Shown here: positions 37,745 through 46,555 of the stretch, piece after piece
Layout of the letters: each line of letters opens with the position of its first letter
How positions within the stretch are numbered: the first letter of the stretch is position 1
DNA from: Akkermansiaceae bacterium
GTDB taxonomy: Bacteria; Verrucomicrobiota; Verrucomicrobiia; Verrucomicrobiales; Akkermansiaceae
DNA length: 64,000 nt
NCBI GenBank assembly: GCA_905182405.1
Contig: CAJJBQ010000002.1
Span: 1,364,001-1,428,000, forward strand
Direction of reading: 5' to 3'
Translations under genes and position numbers: made by a program
The notes under the pieces: generated by a model
Told to the model about the DNA's origin: nothing
Database searches by the model: none
The model's input: only the letters and a program-made list of their open reading frames with translations

Positions 37745-39903
37745 TTACTAATCTGATCTTTTTTCGTGATGCTGATCACAAAGCGATGACCACCATATTC
37801 CTCGAGTGCCAAGCCAGTCACCACGATTTCATATCCCACAAACTTCTTAAGAAACTGCAAATTAAGCCCTTCTTCCGCATCCTTCACCTTCACTCCCAAC
37901 GCAAGAATCGGACGTTTATCCGTGAAGTTGAGATACAGGGTTTTTCCAGAACTCGAGGCGCTTGCGCTGAGAATTTTCCCCCGCACGGTGATGACTTCTC
38001 CCTCGCTCGAGCGGATCTCGATCTGATCGGCGACCGTAAACTCTTTTCCTTTATCGGGCGCGACAACTGACTCTCCCACCTCAACGTCGCTAGCCTTCTC
38101 GATCACCAACAAACCCGAATTTTCCAGAACTCCCACTGCCGTCACCATTTTTCCGGCCAGGTTCTCGATCTCACCTTCATTCAATTTCGCCGTCAAGGGC
38201 TCTCCTCCCTCGTCGACCACAAAATGAAACTCTCCTTCGGCGTTCACTTTTTCGACCTGACCTTCTAAAATCACCCAGCGCCCCTCGTTCTCCTCACGCG
38301 CTTTCTCATCGTCCGCTTTGACATCCTTCATCTCTCCAAGAGAAGGGCGTTCATTTCTCGGATTTGTCGGTTCCGATGGCTTTTTCACCATCACTCCAAC
38401 CGGTGTTTCCCCTGCTAATTCAAGATCCTTATTGCGCTCAAAGAGGACGTATTGTCCTTTTCTCCTTAACGACTGCGTCACGACACCGGTCACCGTGATG
38501 TTCTTCCCAACCAATCCCTCAAAGAACTTCGCGTCGTGAGTCTTTGTGAATTTTTTCTTGGAAATCTTCCCCGCCAAAATCGCGTTTTTCTCTTCCAGCT
38601 TTTTAAAATGAAGAAAAATTGAAGTGCTCCCTTCTTCGAGTTCGAGCACCTTGCCCGTCAGACGAATCGTTCGCCCTTCCATTTCTTCAATTCGTGTCGC
38701 GTCCTGAACCGTGAAGGGCCTCCGCTCCTCGAGTAATTCATCATCGGCCAGAACATCGTCCCCCCAAAGTTTCGGAATGACGAGGAGATCCTTATTTACC
38801 AGGAATCCGATCACGGCAACCGCTTGCCCTTCCACTTTAAGCGTCGATCTCCCTTCAAGCCGGGCCTTGAGCGGGACTCCATCGCTTCTTTCGAGCTCAA
38901 AGGTCCACTCACCTTCCCCACTGACCGCCTCGACCCATCCACGCACATTGACCCACTTACCCGCTAGCTCTTTGCGGCGCCCTTCGTCCTTTGCCGACAA
39001 TTGCTGATTTTTCTCCAACCATTCAATATCCGGCCTTTCGGGGCGTCCCTTCAATTTCGACGTCTTCTCTGAACTCTCAACTGGCCGGCGGGCGGAAGCT
39101 TCTACTTTCTTAGGCCTCCCCTCAGAGATCGCTTTCGAGGACTTCTTCTCTTTGCTCTCTTCAATCGAGGCAACTCCAGGCTCTTTTGGTTTTCTATTTT
39201 TCAAGAAGACTAACCCTCCCATTACGAGGGTCACAAGAACTCCCACGATCAGAAGCACCTTGCACGTTAACCCGCTCGATTTCGCAGATGCCAACTGAGT
39301 GACCGCAGGTGGCTCGATCACGGTTGGGAAGATCGGCCGACTGATCGGCGGCCCTTGGATCAAGGTCACGAGGTTAGCCAACTTCCAGTTGGGATCGACT
39401 GACGAGCCCGGAGAAACTCCAGAAGCCCAATCGTCGAACCAATGAAAGAAATCAATCGTGAAGGTTTCGATCGTGCTCCCATCCGCCGCCTTGGTCTTGA
39501 TGATAAAATTCGGCTGAAAGGTGATCGCTCCAGCAAATGGAGAAATTTTTTCAATGAGGACCTGAGCCAATCCATGCAGGCGCTTAAGTTCCGGCTCTCC
39601 AAATTGCTGATCGGTAAGTCGATCTTCGAGATTTGCACCCTCCCCCCATTGGCTAATCACCCAGGGTTGATTGTCGACTTCGTCTAATCCGCCATCCACC
39701 ACCCCCCTGAGACAGGGATGCTCCAGGGTCATAAGCTGGGATAAGGCGGCATCAAATTGCTCGGAAAGAAAGCTCTCCAACATCTCATCACTTAGGAGCA
39801 ATCGAGTCAGCGCATAGCTCTGTCCTTCTTTGTCAGTAGCAAGGTAGACAACCATCTTCGCCGACTGCGCAACGAGCTCTTGGATTTGGTAGTCGTTCTT
39901 CAC
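37741..39903 (-). CDS. Pseudokinase-like membrane protein with extracytoplasmic OB-fold-like repeats
   Basis: 720 residues. Residues 5-180 follow the layout of a Ser/Thr kinase (YQIQELVAQSAKMVVYLAT glycine-loop position, LEHPCLRGVVDGG, WVISQWGEGANLEDRL hinge). The motifs needed for catalysis are missing: the VAIK lysine is in YALTR without Lys, HRD is replaced around GAITFQPNFII, and DFG reads IDFFHW. A transmembrane helix spans 214-234. The rest has three or four OB-fold-like repeats (GKWVNVRGWVEAV, GRTIRLTGKVLEL, GKNITVTGVV, GRWVILEGQVEKV, GEVITVRGKILSA). I infer a non-catalytic receptor or scaffold. Coupled to the cysteine protein downstream. Confidence 0.7.
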   Translation of the reverse strand: MKNDYQIQELVAQSAKMVVYLATDKEGQSYALTRLLLSDEMLESFLSEQFDAALSQLMTLEHPCLRGVVDGGLDEVDNQPWVISQWGEGANLEDRLTDQQFGEPELKRLHGLAQVLIEKISPFAGAITFQPNFIIKTKAADGSTIETFTIDFFHWFDDWASGVSPGSSVDPNWKLANLVTLIQGPPISRPIFPTVIEPPAVTQLASAKSSGLTCKVLLIVGVLVTLVMGGLVFLKNRKPKEPGVASIEESKEKKSSKAISEGRPKKVEASARRPVESSEKTSKLKGRPERPDIEWLEKNQQLSAKDEGRRKELAGKWVNVRGWVEAVSGEGEWTFELERSDGVPLKARLEGRSTLKVEGQAVAVIGFLVNKDLLVIPKLWGDDVLADDELLEERRPFTVQDATRIEEMEGRTIRLTGKVLELEEGSTSIFLHFKKLEEKNAILAGKISKKKFTKTHDAKFFEGLVGKNITVTGVVTQSLRRKGQYVLFERNKDLELAGETPVGVMVKKPSEPTNPRNERPSLGEMKDVKADDEKAREENEGRWVILEGQVEKVNAEGEFHFVVDEGGEPLTAKLNEGEIENLAGKMVTAVGVLENSGLLVIEKASDVEVGESVVAPDKGKEFTVADQIEIRSSEGEVITVRGKILSASASSSGKTLYLNFTDKRPILALGVKVKDAEEGLNLQFLKKFVGYEIVVTGLALEEYGGHRFVISITKKDQISK

Positions 39904-39960
39904 CTGCGCAAGGAATTAACAAACTCATCGATAATCTCCAACATATTCCCTCTTGCTGGA

Positions 39961-42510
39961 ATGCCATTGTCGGGAGATGTTCCACACCTCGTGATAGTAG
40001 TTTTTCTCCTTATTCTTAGTAGCTTGCTACTTCCTGCGGCAGAGCTTCGGGTAGCCACCATGAATGTGTTCCTCGGGATCGAAGCCCCCGGGACAGTAAG
40101 CCATGACGCGCTTGCAGCAGTTCTCGGGAGAATCGACGCCGATGTCGTGGCCCTACAGGAAGTACGTACAACCGACCGCTCGGGGAACCCCAGCAACCTG
40201 AAACGACTGGCCTCTAGCTTAGGTTATTCTCACCTTTTTGTCCCCGGCGGACCGGCCTTTGACACCGGGTCAGGCGTAATTTTGATGTCTAAATTCCCGT
40301 TTTTGAGCACTCACAGCATTATTTCGCCATCGGGAGCCAAGGATCTCACCCGTATTCATGCAGCGGCCGTCGTCGATGTCCCAGGCACCGCCAGCGATCC
40401 CACCATCATCACACTGCATCTAAAATGCTGTTTTATGCCGGACGATCCCTTTCGCCGGGCCGTCGAAATGGAGAGGGTAAAAATTTTTCTCGATAACGAA
40501 GGCCTCGACGGCTCGGACAATATTATCGTCTTGGGCGACTACAATTTGCTCGGCTCTCCCATCACCTTCAACTCGCTCCCTTCCGGACTCCCATCCACTT
40601 ATTCCTTGGGCTCCGACATTTCCTTCCCGGTGCAATATTACATGAACCCGGTCTCCTATTTCACGAGCTACCCTCTTCTTAATCCTCTACCTCTCCAGCA
40701 AAATGGGCTGAAGGATGCCACCTTCCGAGGAGGCTCTGTCCTCGACTACATTCTCATTTCTCAAGCCCTCGCAAACCGCGCCCCCGTCCTTGAGGTCTTC
40801 AATAGCGAACTGGAAGCAAGATTCCCGGGCCTCCCCAAATCAGGGTCACCTCTGGCCTCAGGAGTCTCGCAGGATGCCTCCGACCACTTCCTCATCTTTG
40901 GAGACTTTGATCTGGAAAGCGCCGACCCCCTCGTCCTCACTCTCAGCACCAACCTCATTGCGGAAGGATCAGCCGGGACCACCCTCACCGTAACCCTTCC
41001 CCAGGCTCCGGCAGCGGGAGAAGCGGTCACCGTTTTACTTTGCTCCTCTGACACTAGTGAGGTGATGCCCACGGACATGACGCTCACCTTTCCCGCGGGC
41101 GTGACCACCCGGTCCACCACTCTTCTTTCAAAACCCGATAGCATCATGGATGGCAGCCAAAGCGTCACCATCACCGCGTCCGCCGTAGGCTTCGAGGGAG
41201 ATGTCGATACCCTCACCGTGACCGATGCCGATACCGCCACCTACGAGATCACTGCCTTCGGCACGGCAGTCTCGGAAACCTTCGACGGATTCGAAGGCAC
41301 CACCCACCCCTCGGAATGGACCATCTCGGATTCAAGCTGGATCGGAACCGACGACGGCTCCTCCAGCGCCGATGGCCTGCGCTCCTATGGAAACGAAGGC
41401 TCCTTGGGAGTTAAGGATGGTAAACTCATCACCTTCTCGGGAACCTTCCACAATGCCACCATCGCCAAAATTAGCTCTTTGGAAATCAGCTACGACGCCG
41501 AGCAATGGTATTCATCCATCGAAGGCTCGATTGATCGTTGGGAAGTCCAAGTCATCACCGCCGCGGGCACCATCTCAATTCCTGCCCTCACCTTCACCGC
41601 AAACAACACACTCATTTCCGGATCGATTATAAACGGAGCCACCACGACCCTAAGCGCCACCATTCAAGGAGTAGCGATTGCCGCCAATGAGACTTTCGAG
41701 ATCCAATTTAGCGCCATCCCTGGAACGCCTGGGACCGGAGGAAGCGACACTATTTTCCTCAACGAACTTCACTACGATAACGTCAGTAGTGATGCCGGCG
41801 AATTTATCGAAGTGATCGTCGGCCCCAACTTTCCAGGAGCCATTGCTGATGTCGAAATCATGCTCTATAATGGCAATAACAGCCTTACCTACGGCGCCCA
41901 CGGCCTCGATACCTTCACCCTCGATAAAACCGCCGCCAGCGGCCATCGCATCTTTTCCAAAGCGATCAGCGGCATTCAAAACGGAGGCCCCGATGGTATC
42001 GCCATTGTGCACAATGCCTCAGTGCTTCAGTTCCTTAGCTATGAAGGAACCATGCTCGCCATGAATGGTCCGGCCAATGGCATTACCTCGACCGACATCG
42101 GCGTTTCACAGAGCAGAGCGCAGGAAGTAGGTCAGGGAAGTCTTGGACTCACTGGAAAAGGATCAGGGCCAGACGACTTCACCTGGACCAAATTCAGCAG
42201 CCCCTTCACCAAGGGAGTGCTCAACGAGGGACAAAGTTTCGGCATCTCCGTCCAGAGACAAGGAATCGCCATCGACAATCTCGCCGTCACCGCGCTCCTT
42301 CCCCCACTCGACATCCCCCTCTCGATCTCAGCAGACCTCATTCTCAGTTTCCCCACCATCAATGGCACAACCTACGAAGTCCAAACATCAACCGACCTCG
42401 AGAACTGGACCTTCTTCACCTTAATCAATGGAAACAATTCTCCCGCCATAATCGACGTCACCAGCCTCGTTCAAAAACGCTTCTTCCGGGTCGGCGTAGC
42501 GAGTCCTTGA
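39961..42510 (+). CDS. Exported endonuclease/exonuclease/phosphatase-family protein with beta-rich C-terminal domains
   Basis: 849 residues from the ATG at 39961 (signal or anchor VIVVFLLILSSLLLPAA). An EEP domain spans about 28-315: RVATMNVFLG, catalytic Glu67 in VVALQEVRT, NIIVLGDYNLLGSP, FLDY-like VLDYILIS and DASDHFLIFGDF. Next come a Calx-beta-like segment (about 322-420, LSTNLIAEGSAGTTLTV), a jelly-roll region and a lamin-tail-like part (FLNELHYDNVSSDAGEFIEV). The end has the verrucomicrobial TYEVQTSTDLENW module. Could be a secreted nuclease or a phosphodiesterase on lipids; the sequence does not decide. Confidence 0.82.
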   Translation: MPLSGDVPHLVIVVFLLILSSLLLPAAELRVATMNVFLGIEAPGTVSHDALAAVLGRIDADVVALQEVRTTDRSGNPSNLKRLASSLGYSHLFVPGGPAFDTGSGVILMSKFPFLSTHSIISPSGAKDLTRIHAAAVVDVPGTASDPTIITLHLKCCFMPDDPFRRAVEMERVKIFLDNEGLDGSDNIIVLGDYNLLGSPITFNSLPSGLPSTYSLGSDISFPVQYYMNPVSYFTSYPLLNPLPLQQNGLKDATFRGGSVLDYILISQALANRAPVLEVFNSELEARFPGLPKSGSPLASGVSQDASDHFLIFGDFDLESADPLVLTLSTNLIAEGSAGTTLTVTLPQAPAAGEAVTVLLCSSDTSEVMPTDMTLTFPAGVTTRSTTLLSKPDSIMDGSQSVTITASAVGFEGDVDTLTVTDADTATYEITAFGTAVSETFDGFEGTTHPSEWTISDSSWIGTDDGSSSADGLRSYGNEGSLGVKDGKLITFSGTFHNATIAKISSLEISYDAEQWYSSIEGSIDRWEVQVITAAGTISIPALTFTANNTLISGSIINGATTTLSATIQGVAIAANETFEIQFSAIPGTPGTGGSDTIFLNELHYDNVSSDAGEFIEVIVGPNFPGAIADVEIMLYNGNNSLTYGAHGLDTFTLDKTAASGHRIFSKAISGIQNGGPDGIAIVHNASVLQFLSYEGTMLAMNGPANGITSTDIGVSQSRAQEVGQGSLGLTGKGSGPDDFTWTKFSSPFTKGVLNEGQSFGISVQRQGIAIDNLAVTALLPPLDIPLSISADLILSFPTINGTTYEVQTSTDLENWTFFTLINGNNSPAIIDVTSLVQKRFFRVGVASP

Positions 42511-42519
42511 AAAAATCTC

Positions 42520-43296
42520 CTAGCTCTCTTTCACGATCCACCGCCCCTTCACCTTTCCGGCTTTCCAACCATCGAAAAAAGTCACCTCACGGGCCGTCAC
42601 CCATTCATCATCGATATCGACGCACCAAGGTCGGCTCGTCCTCATGAACGATCCCGTATTGATCGCGACCCGGCCCTCCCTCTCCCAACTCCCGGCCCGA
42701 TGAAAATGCCCGCAAATGACAACCCTACTCTCGGGTGACACTCGTTCCAAAAAGCGCAGGCATTCCTCGCCCATCGTCGACCAAACTCGAAACATCTCGA
42801 GCGTCCGACTCGGTGGCCAGAGCGCAGTGGCCAAGAAATTAAAAGGCACCGGGAGCTTGGGAAGCGGAAGCGGTTTGATCGTGAGCGCGATATCCCTCGC
42901 TCGATCCGAGCAAGCCTGCGCGTCCTCTCCATCATAGCGACTAACAATTTCTTCCACGGCCTTTCGGTGGTGCGACATCTCCCGTGACCAAGGAGTGGCG
43001 TCCCGAAAAACGGCATCCCCGTGAGTCACCAGAACAGACTTTCCGGCCAACCAAGCGATCCCTTGTTCCATGCCGGGATCATGATTTCCCCGAAGAAAAA
43101 TACCTTGCGCGCCCACCAACTCACGGAGTTCCGAAAACATTCGCGCCGGACGTTCACTTCTGTGTTCCTTTTCCTGCCAAATATCACCGGCAAAGATGAT
43201 CTCATCGCTACCCTCAAAGAGCGGAGCAAGCTGCGCCACGTTCTGAATTCGCGATGCAGTGTGGCCCAGATGAAGATCTGAAAAAATACGAATCAC
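42520..43296 (-). CDS. Calcineurin-like metallophosphoesterase, LpxH-like
   Basis: 258 residues. The dinuclear metal motifs are complete: FSDLHLGH (Asp7, His9), AGDIW (Asp38), RGNHDP, LVTHGD and CGHFHR. The layout is that of UDP-2,3-diacylglucosamine hydrolase-like enzymes, but the sequence is too divergent to assign lipid A synthesis. The gene overlaps the TrmH-type gene upstream by four bases (43293-43296), so they form an operon. Confidence 0.87.
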   Translation of the reverse strand: MIRIFSDLHLGHTASRIQNVAQLAPLFEGSDEIIFAGDIWQEKEHRSERPARMFSELRELVGAQGIFLRGNHDPGMEQGIAWLAGKSVLVTHGDAVFRDATPWSREMSHHRKAVEEIVSRYDGEDAQACSDRARDIALTIKPLPLPKLPVPFNFLATALWPPSRTLEMFRVWSTMGEECLRFLERVSPESRVVICGHFHRAGSWEREGRVAINTGSFMRTSRPWCVDIDDEWVTAREVTFFDGWKAGKVKGRWIVKES

Positions 43297-43859
43297 TTCA
43301 CAACCTCCCGCTGCCTCACGGCCTCGTAGAGACAGACTCCGGTAGCAACACTGACATTAAGACAATCAACAGAACCCTTCATCGGAAACTTCACCAAGAA
43401 GTCGCATTCTTTTTCGGTAAGTTGCCGAAGCCCTTCACTCTCTCGGCCCATGATGATCGCAATTGGACCCTTTAAATCGACTTCATAAAGCGATTGAGTG
43501 GCGCGGTCCGACGTCCCCACCATCCAGACGCCGCGCTCTTTCAATAGCGCCATCGTCCGCACCAAGTTGGTCACCTTCACAAAAGGAACATGCTCCGCCG
43601 CGCCCACCGACACACGTCGCACCGTATCGGTCAAACCAACCGCCTTATCCTTCGGCGCAATCACCGCATCCACGCCCGCCCCATCGGCAGTCCGCAGGAT
43701 CGCCCCCAGGTTATTGGGATCCTGAATGCAATCCAGAATGAGAAGAAAAGGAGCGTCCTTTCCCTCGAGAAGATCATTGAGATCACCCTCATTAAATGGT
43801 TTTGCCTCGCGGCCACCACTGTGACGATTCTGTCTAGCTTCCCCTGCGCGCTTTCTCAT
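43293..43859 (-). CDS. TrmH/SpoU-family 2'-O-ribose RNA methyltransferase
   Basis: 188 residues. The trefoil-knot SPOUT motifs are clear: motif 1 [20 protein letters not shown], motif 2 [10 protein letters not shown] and motif 3 [14 protein letters not shown]. It transfers methyl from SAM to a ribose 2'-OH of rRNA or tRNA. The catalytic domain looks like RlmB (23S rRNA G2251), but the N-terminal substrate-binding domain is mostly missing, so the protein is shorter than RlmB (about 240). Substrate open. Confidence 0.88.
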   Translation of the reverse strand: MRKRAGEARQNRHSGGREAKPFNEGDLNDLLEGKDAPFLLILDCIQDPNNLGAILRTADGAGVDAVIAPKDKAVGLTDTVRRVSVGAAEHVPFVKVTNLVRTMALLKERGVWMVGTSDRATQSLYEVDLKGPIAIIMGRESEGLRQLTEKECDFLVKFPMKGSVDCLNVSVATGVCLYEAVRQREVVK

Positions 43860-43968
43860 GCGCTGTTTCCTAACGTTGCTTCGCCCTTAGCTCAAGCCCT
43901 GAGAAAACGGTGAGGACTCTCATTTTTCAAGATCGCCTTTCTACATGTCTCTTTGCTAGCGTGAAAAA

Positions 43969-45489
43969 ATGGTTCGTTCACTCCTTGCACCCCTGCTCAT
44001 TGCGTCCGCTTCGGCCGCTTCAAAGCCCAACATCATTTTCATTCTAGCAGATGACCTTGGCTATGGTGAAGTCGGCTGTTACGGGCAGGAAAAAATCAAG
44101 ACTCCCCATCTCGATCAGCTTGCCAAGGAAGGCCTTCGGTTCACCCACCACTACACCGGAGCCGCCGTGTGTGCGCCAGCCCGCTGCACCCTTCTTACCG
44201 GAAGACATCTCGGCAATGCCGAAATTCGCTCAAACGGAGATTCAAAAAACGGCCGCCCCTTCCCCGGCCAGTGGCCCATAAGCGACGAAGCCATCACCAT
44301 CGCGGAGGTTCTCAAGGCGGCCGGCTACATCACGGGTGGATTCGGAAAATGGGGACTCGGCCCCACCGATTCCACCGGCTCGCCCATGACCCAGGGCTTC
44401 GACCGCTTCTACGGCTACAATTGTCAGCGCAACGCTCATTCCTTTTACCCCCCCTTCCTCGACGATGACCTTTCGATCGACCCCATCAATAAGAACCCCA
44501 TCCCCGGACACGCCCGCCAACCCGAGGGAGAAGTCCTCGCCGACACATACCGCGCAGAAGTCTACGCGCCCGACCGCATCCTCGAAGAAGCCCTCGACTT
44601 CCTCGATCAATGCGCCACAAGCGCGTCTCAAATCTCAAATCTTAAATCTCAAAATTCGGCGCAGCCGCAGCCCTTCTTTCTCTACCTTCCCTTCGTCGAA
44701 CCTCATGTCTCCATGCATCCTCCGCAAGCGTGGATAGATCGCTACCCCAAGGAATGGGACGATGAAAACGGTCCCTATCGTGGCCAAAATGGCTACCTTC
44801 CCCACTCGCGTCCCCGCGCCGGTTACGCCTCGATGATTTCCGATCTCGATGAGCACATCGGAACCGTCCTGACACGACTCAAGGAACACGGCCTCGAAGA
44901 AAACACCCTCGTCATTTTCACTTCAGATAACGGCACCACCCACCCCGGCCGCGATCCCAAGTTCCACATCGGTGGCGTCGACGCGCCTTTCTTTAACTCA
45001 TCCGCCGGCCTCCGTGGTTGGAAAGGCTCGCTCTACGAAGGCGGCATTCGCGTTCCCACCATCGTGCGCTGGCCCGGAAAAACAGAAGCCGGATCAACCA
45101 CCGATGCACCCTCCTATTTCCCCGATTGGTTCCCCACGCTCTGCTCAGTCACGGGAACCGAAAAACCGAACGGACTCGATGGCTCCGACCTTACCTCCGC
45201 CCTCACCGGAAAAAAATTCACACGCAGTAAACCCATGGTCTGGGAATTCCACGGGTATGGCCTGCAACTCGCCGTGACCGACTACCCCTGGAAGGCCATC
45301 CGCCAGCAGGCAAGAAAAGGCAAGTTACCCTGGGAGCTCTACAACCTCCGGGACGACCCCAACGAGAGAAACAATCTCGCTGACAAAAAACCCGATATCC
45401 TCAAACGCCTCGCCCACATTTCAAAAACCGACCGCACCCCCAGCGAGAGACTCCCCCTCCCGCTTTACGACGGACTGCAGAAAAAGTAG
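43969..45489 (+). CDS. Exported arylsulfatase with an in-frame repeat insertion
   Basis: 506 residues. Signal peptide 1-17. Metal-binding Asp28/Asp29 in FILADDLGYG; catalytic CAPAR at 68-72 (formylglycine from Cys); GKWGLG, HIGG and SDNGTTH distal motifs. It cleaves sulfate esters from glycans or aryl compounds outside the cytoplasm. Between residues about 216 and 232 lies an ISNLKSQNSAQPQ stretch encoded by a tandem-like CTCAAATCTCAAATC run at 44626-44657; relatives go straight from the helix to FFLYLPFVEPH. The insertion keeps the frame and is probably tolerated in a surface loop. Confidence 0.92.
   Translation: MVRSLLAPLLIASASAASKPNIIFILADDLGYGEVGCYGQEKIKTPHLDQLAKEGLRFTHHYTGAAVCAPARCTLLTGRHLGNAEIRSNGDSKNGRPFPGQWPISDEAITIAEVLKAAGYITGGFGKWGLGPTDSTGSPMTQGFDRFYGYNCQRNAHSFYPPFLDDDLSIDPINKNPIPGHARQPEGEVLADTYRAEVYAPDRILEEALDFLDQCATSASQISNLKSQNSAQPQPFFLYLPFVEPHVSMHPPQAWIDRYPKEWDDENGPYRGQNGYLPHSRPRAGYASMISDLDEHIGTVLTRLKEHGLEENTLVIFTSDNGTTHPGRDPKFHIGGVDAPFFNSSAGLRGWKGSLYEGGIRVPTIVRWPGKTEAGSTTDAPSYFPDWFPTLCSVTGTEKPNGLDGSDLTSALTGKKFTRSKPMVWEFHGYGLQLAVTDYPWKAIRQQARKGKLPWELYNLRDDPNERNNLADKKPDILKRLAHISKTDRTPSERLPLPLYDGLQKK
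44626..44657 (+). repeat. Word-like TCTCAAATC repeat inside the sulfatase gene
   Basis: Near-tandem heptad-like copies of CTCAAAT with one TTAAAT variant, about 32 bases. The translated ISNLKSQ phrase is a common interspersed word in verrucomicrobial and planctomycete genomes. Here it is coding and in frame. Confidence 0.65.
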
Positions 45490-45529
45490 CCACCCCAATT
45501 TGTTCCGAGGCCGAAACAAACTTAAGGAA

Positions 45530-46321
45530 TTAGTGCCCTTTCGACTTTCCCCTGACCCACTTCACTAACAATCCGTGCGCGGGTACAGCCATCCCCCCAT
45601 GGTCAAATCCCTCGAGTTCAAATAACTCACAATCCGGGTGCTTCACTTCCTGCATCATACGCCAAAAGTAAGCATTCTCCTCATAGCGTCCCAACAGCTC
45701 CTTATCCCGATCTCCCGTAATTAACAAAATAGGCGGAGCATCTTTCCTCGCATGAAATAGTGGCGCCATTTCATCCACGATCACCCTGGTGTTCGCCAAG
45801 CCCCGCTCCTTACGCACATTGAAATGAGTAATCGTGTGCCCGCTATAAGGAATCAACCCAGCAATCTGATTCAACTCAACATCGTGAGGTTTAAGCCAAC
45901 GTTCATCCAAACCCAACATGCTCGTAAGATAACCTCCCGCCGAATGGCCACTGATAAAGATCTTCTCTTTCGATCCCCCCAGTCTCTCGATATTTTTAAA
46001 GGTCCAAGCCACCGCCGCTGCCGCATCTTTTAAGCACTCAACCGACGTCACCTCAGGACTCAAACGATAAGACGGAGCGACCACCGCAAAACCCTGCCCA
46101 CGTAGCTCTTTGGGAATACTGCGTTTCCCACCCGTCAACCCGCCGCCATGAAACCAGACCACCGTGGCAAAATCCTTCTCCCCCTCCGGCAAGTCATAAT
46201 CGAGTAGGCACTTTTCGGCAATGTAGCCGTCATTTTTCTGATTGGCCCGATAAGGCACCGCCATATCATCCCCCGCCAAACTTCCCGTCAACAAAACCGC
46301 CATCACCAAAAATCTCATCAT
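45530..46321 (-). CDS. Exported alpha/beta hydrolase, BD-FAE/lipase-esterase type
   Basis: 263 residues. Signal peptide 1-16. Oxyanion-hole HGGGLTGG near 59, nucleophile elbow GHSAGG near 149, catalytic Asp in LLITGDRD and His in EGFDHGGM. These enzymes hydrolyse short-chain esters such as acetyl groups on plant or algal glycans. Convergent with the arylsulfatase, which supports a glycan-deacylation role by context only. Confidence 0.85.
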   Translation of the reverse strand: MMRFLVMAVLLTGSLAGDDMAVPYRANQKNDGYIAEKCLLDYDLPEGEKDFATVVWFHGGGLTGGKRSIPKELRGQGFAVVAPSYRLSPEVTSVECLKDAAAAVAWTFKNIERLGGSKEKIFISGHSAGGYLTSMLGLDERWLKPHDVELNQIAGLIPYSGHTITHFNVRKERGLANTRVIVDEMAPLFHARKDAPPILLITGDRDKELLGRYEENAYFWRMMQEVKHPDCELFELEGFDHGGMAVPAHGLLVKWVRGKSKGH

Positions 46322-46414
46322 CCATTCAATTTACTCTCCCAAAAAAATCCGTCAACCTGCTAAAAAAATGCTCGTCCGCCGCTGCCTAGCGAAGAGGGAC
46401 GCCCCTCAACCAAG

Positions 46415-46545
46415 CACGTTCAAATCTTACTATTCGTGTTCAAATCTCCCACCAGAGCCCAAGCCCCATAATCCAGCCAGCCGTAATTTGAAAATCTGCG
46501 TCAATTCGCGAAATCTGTGGATAAATTCCCCGTCCCTCACCGTAG
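46415..46545. repeat. Interspersed element X upstream of the DUF1592 cytochrome
   Basis: Contains GTTCAAATCT words and, about 70 bases later, AAAATCTGCGTCAATTCGCG followed by AAATCTGTGGATAAA and CCCCGT. The same order of words occurs at 49876-49982, also just upstream of a gene. On the minus strand it translates in part as YPQISRIDADF, a phrase that I recall being widespread in these phyla. Confidence 0.6.
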
Positions 46546-46555
46546 TCCTCAAAGA

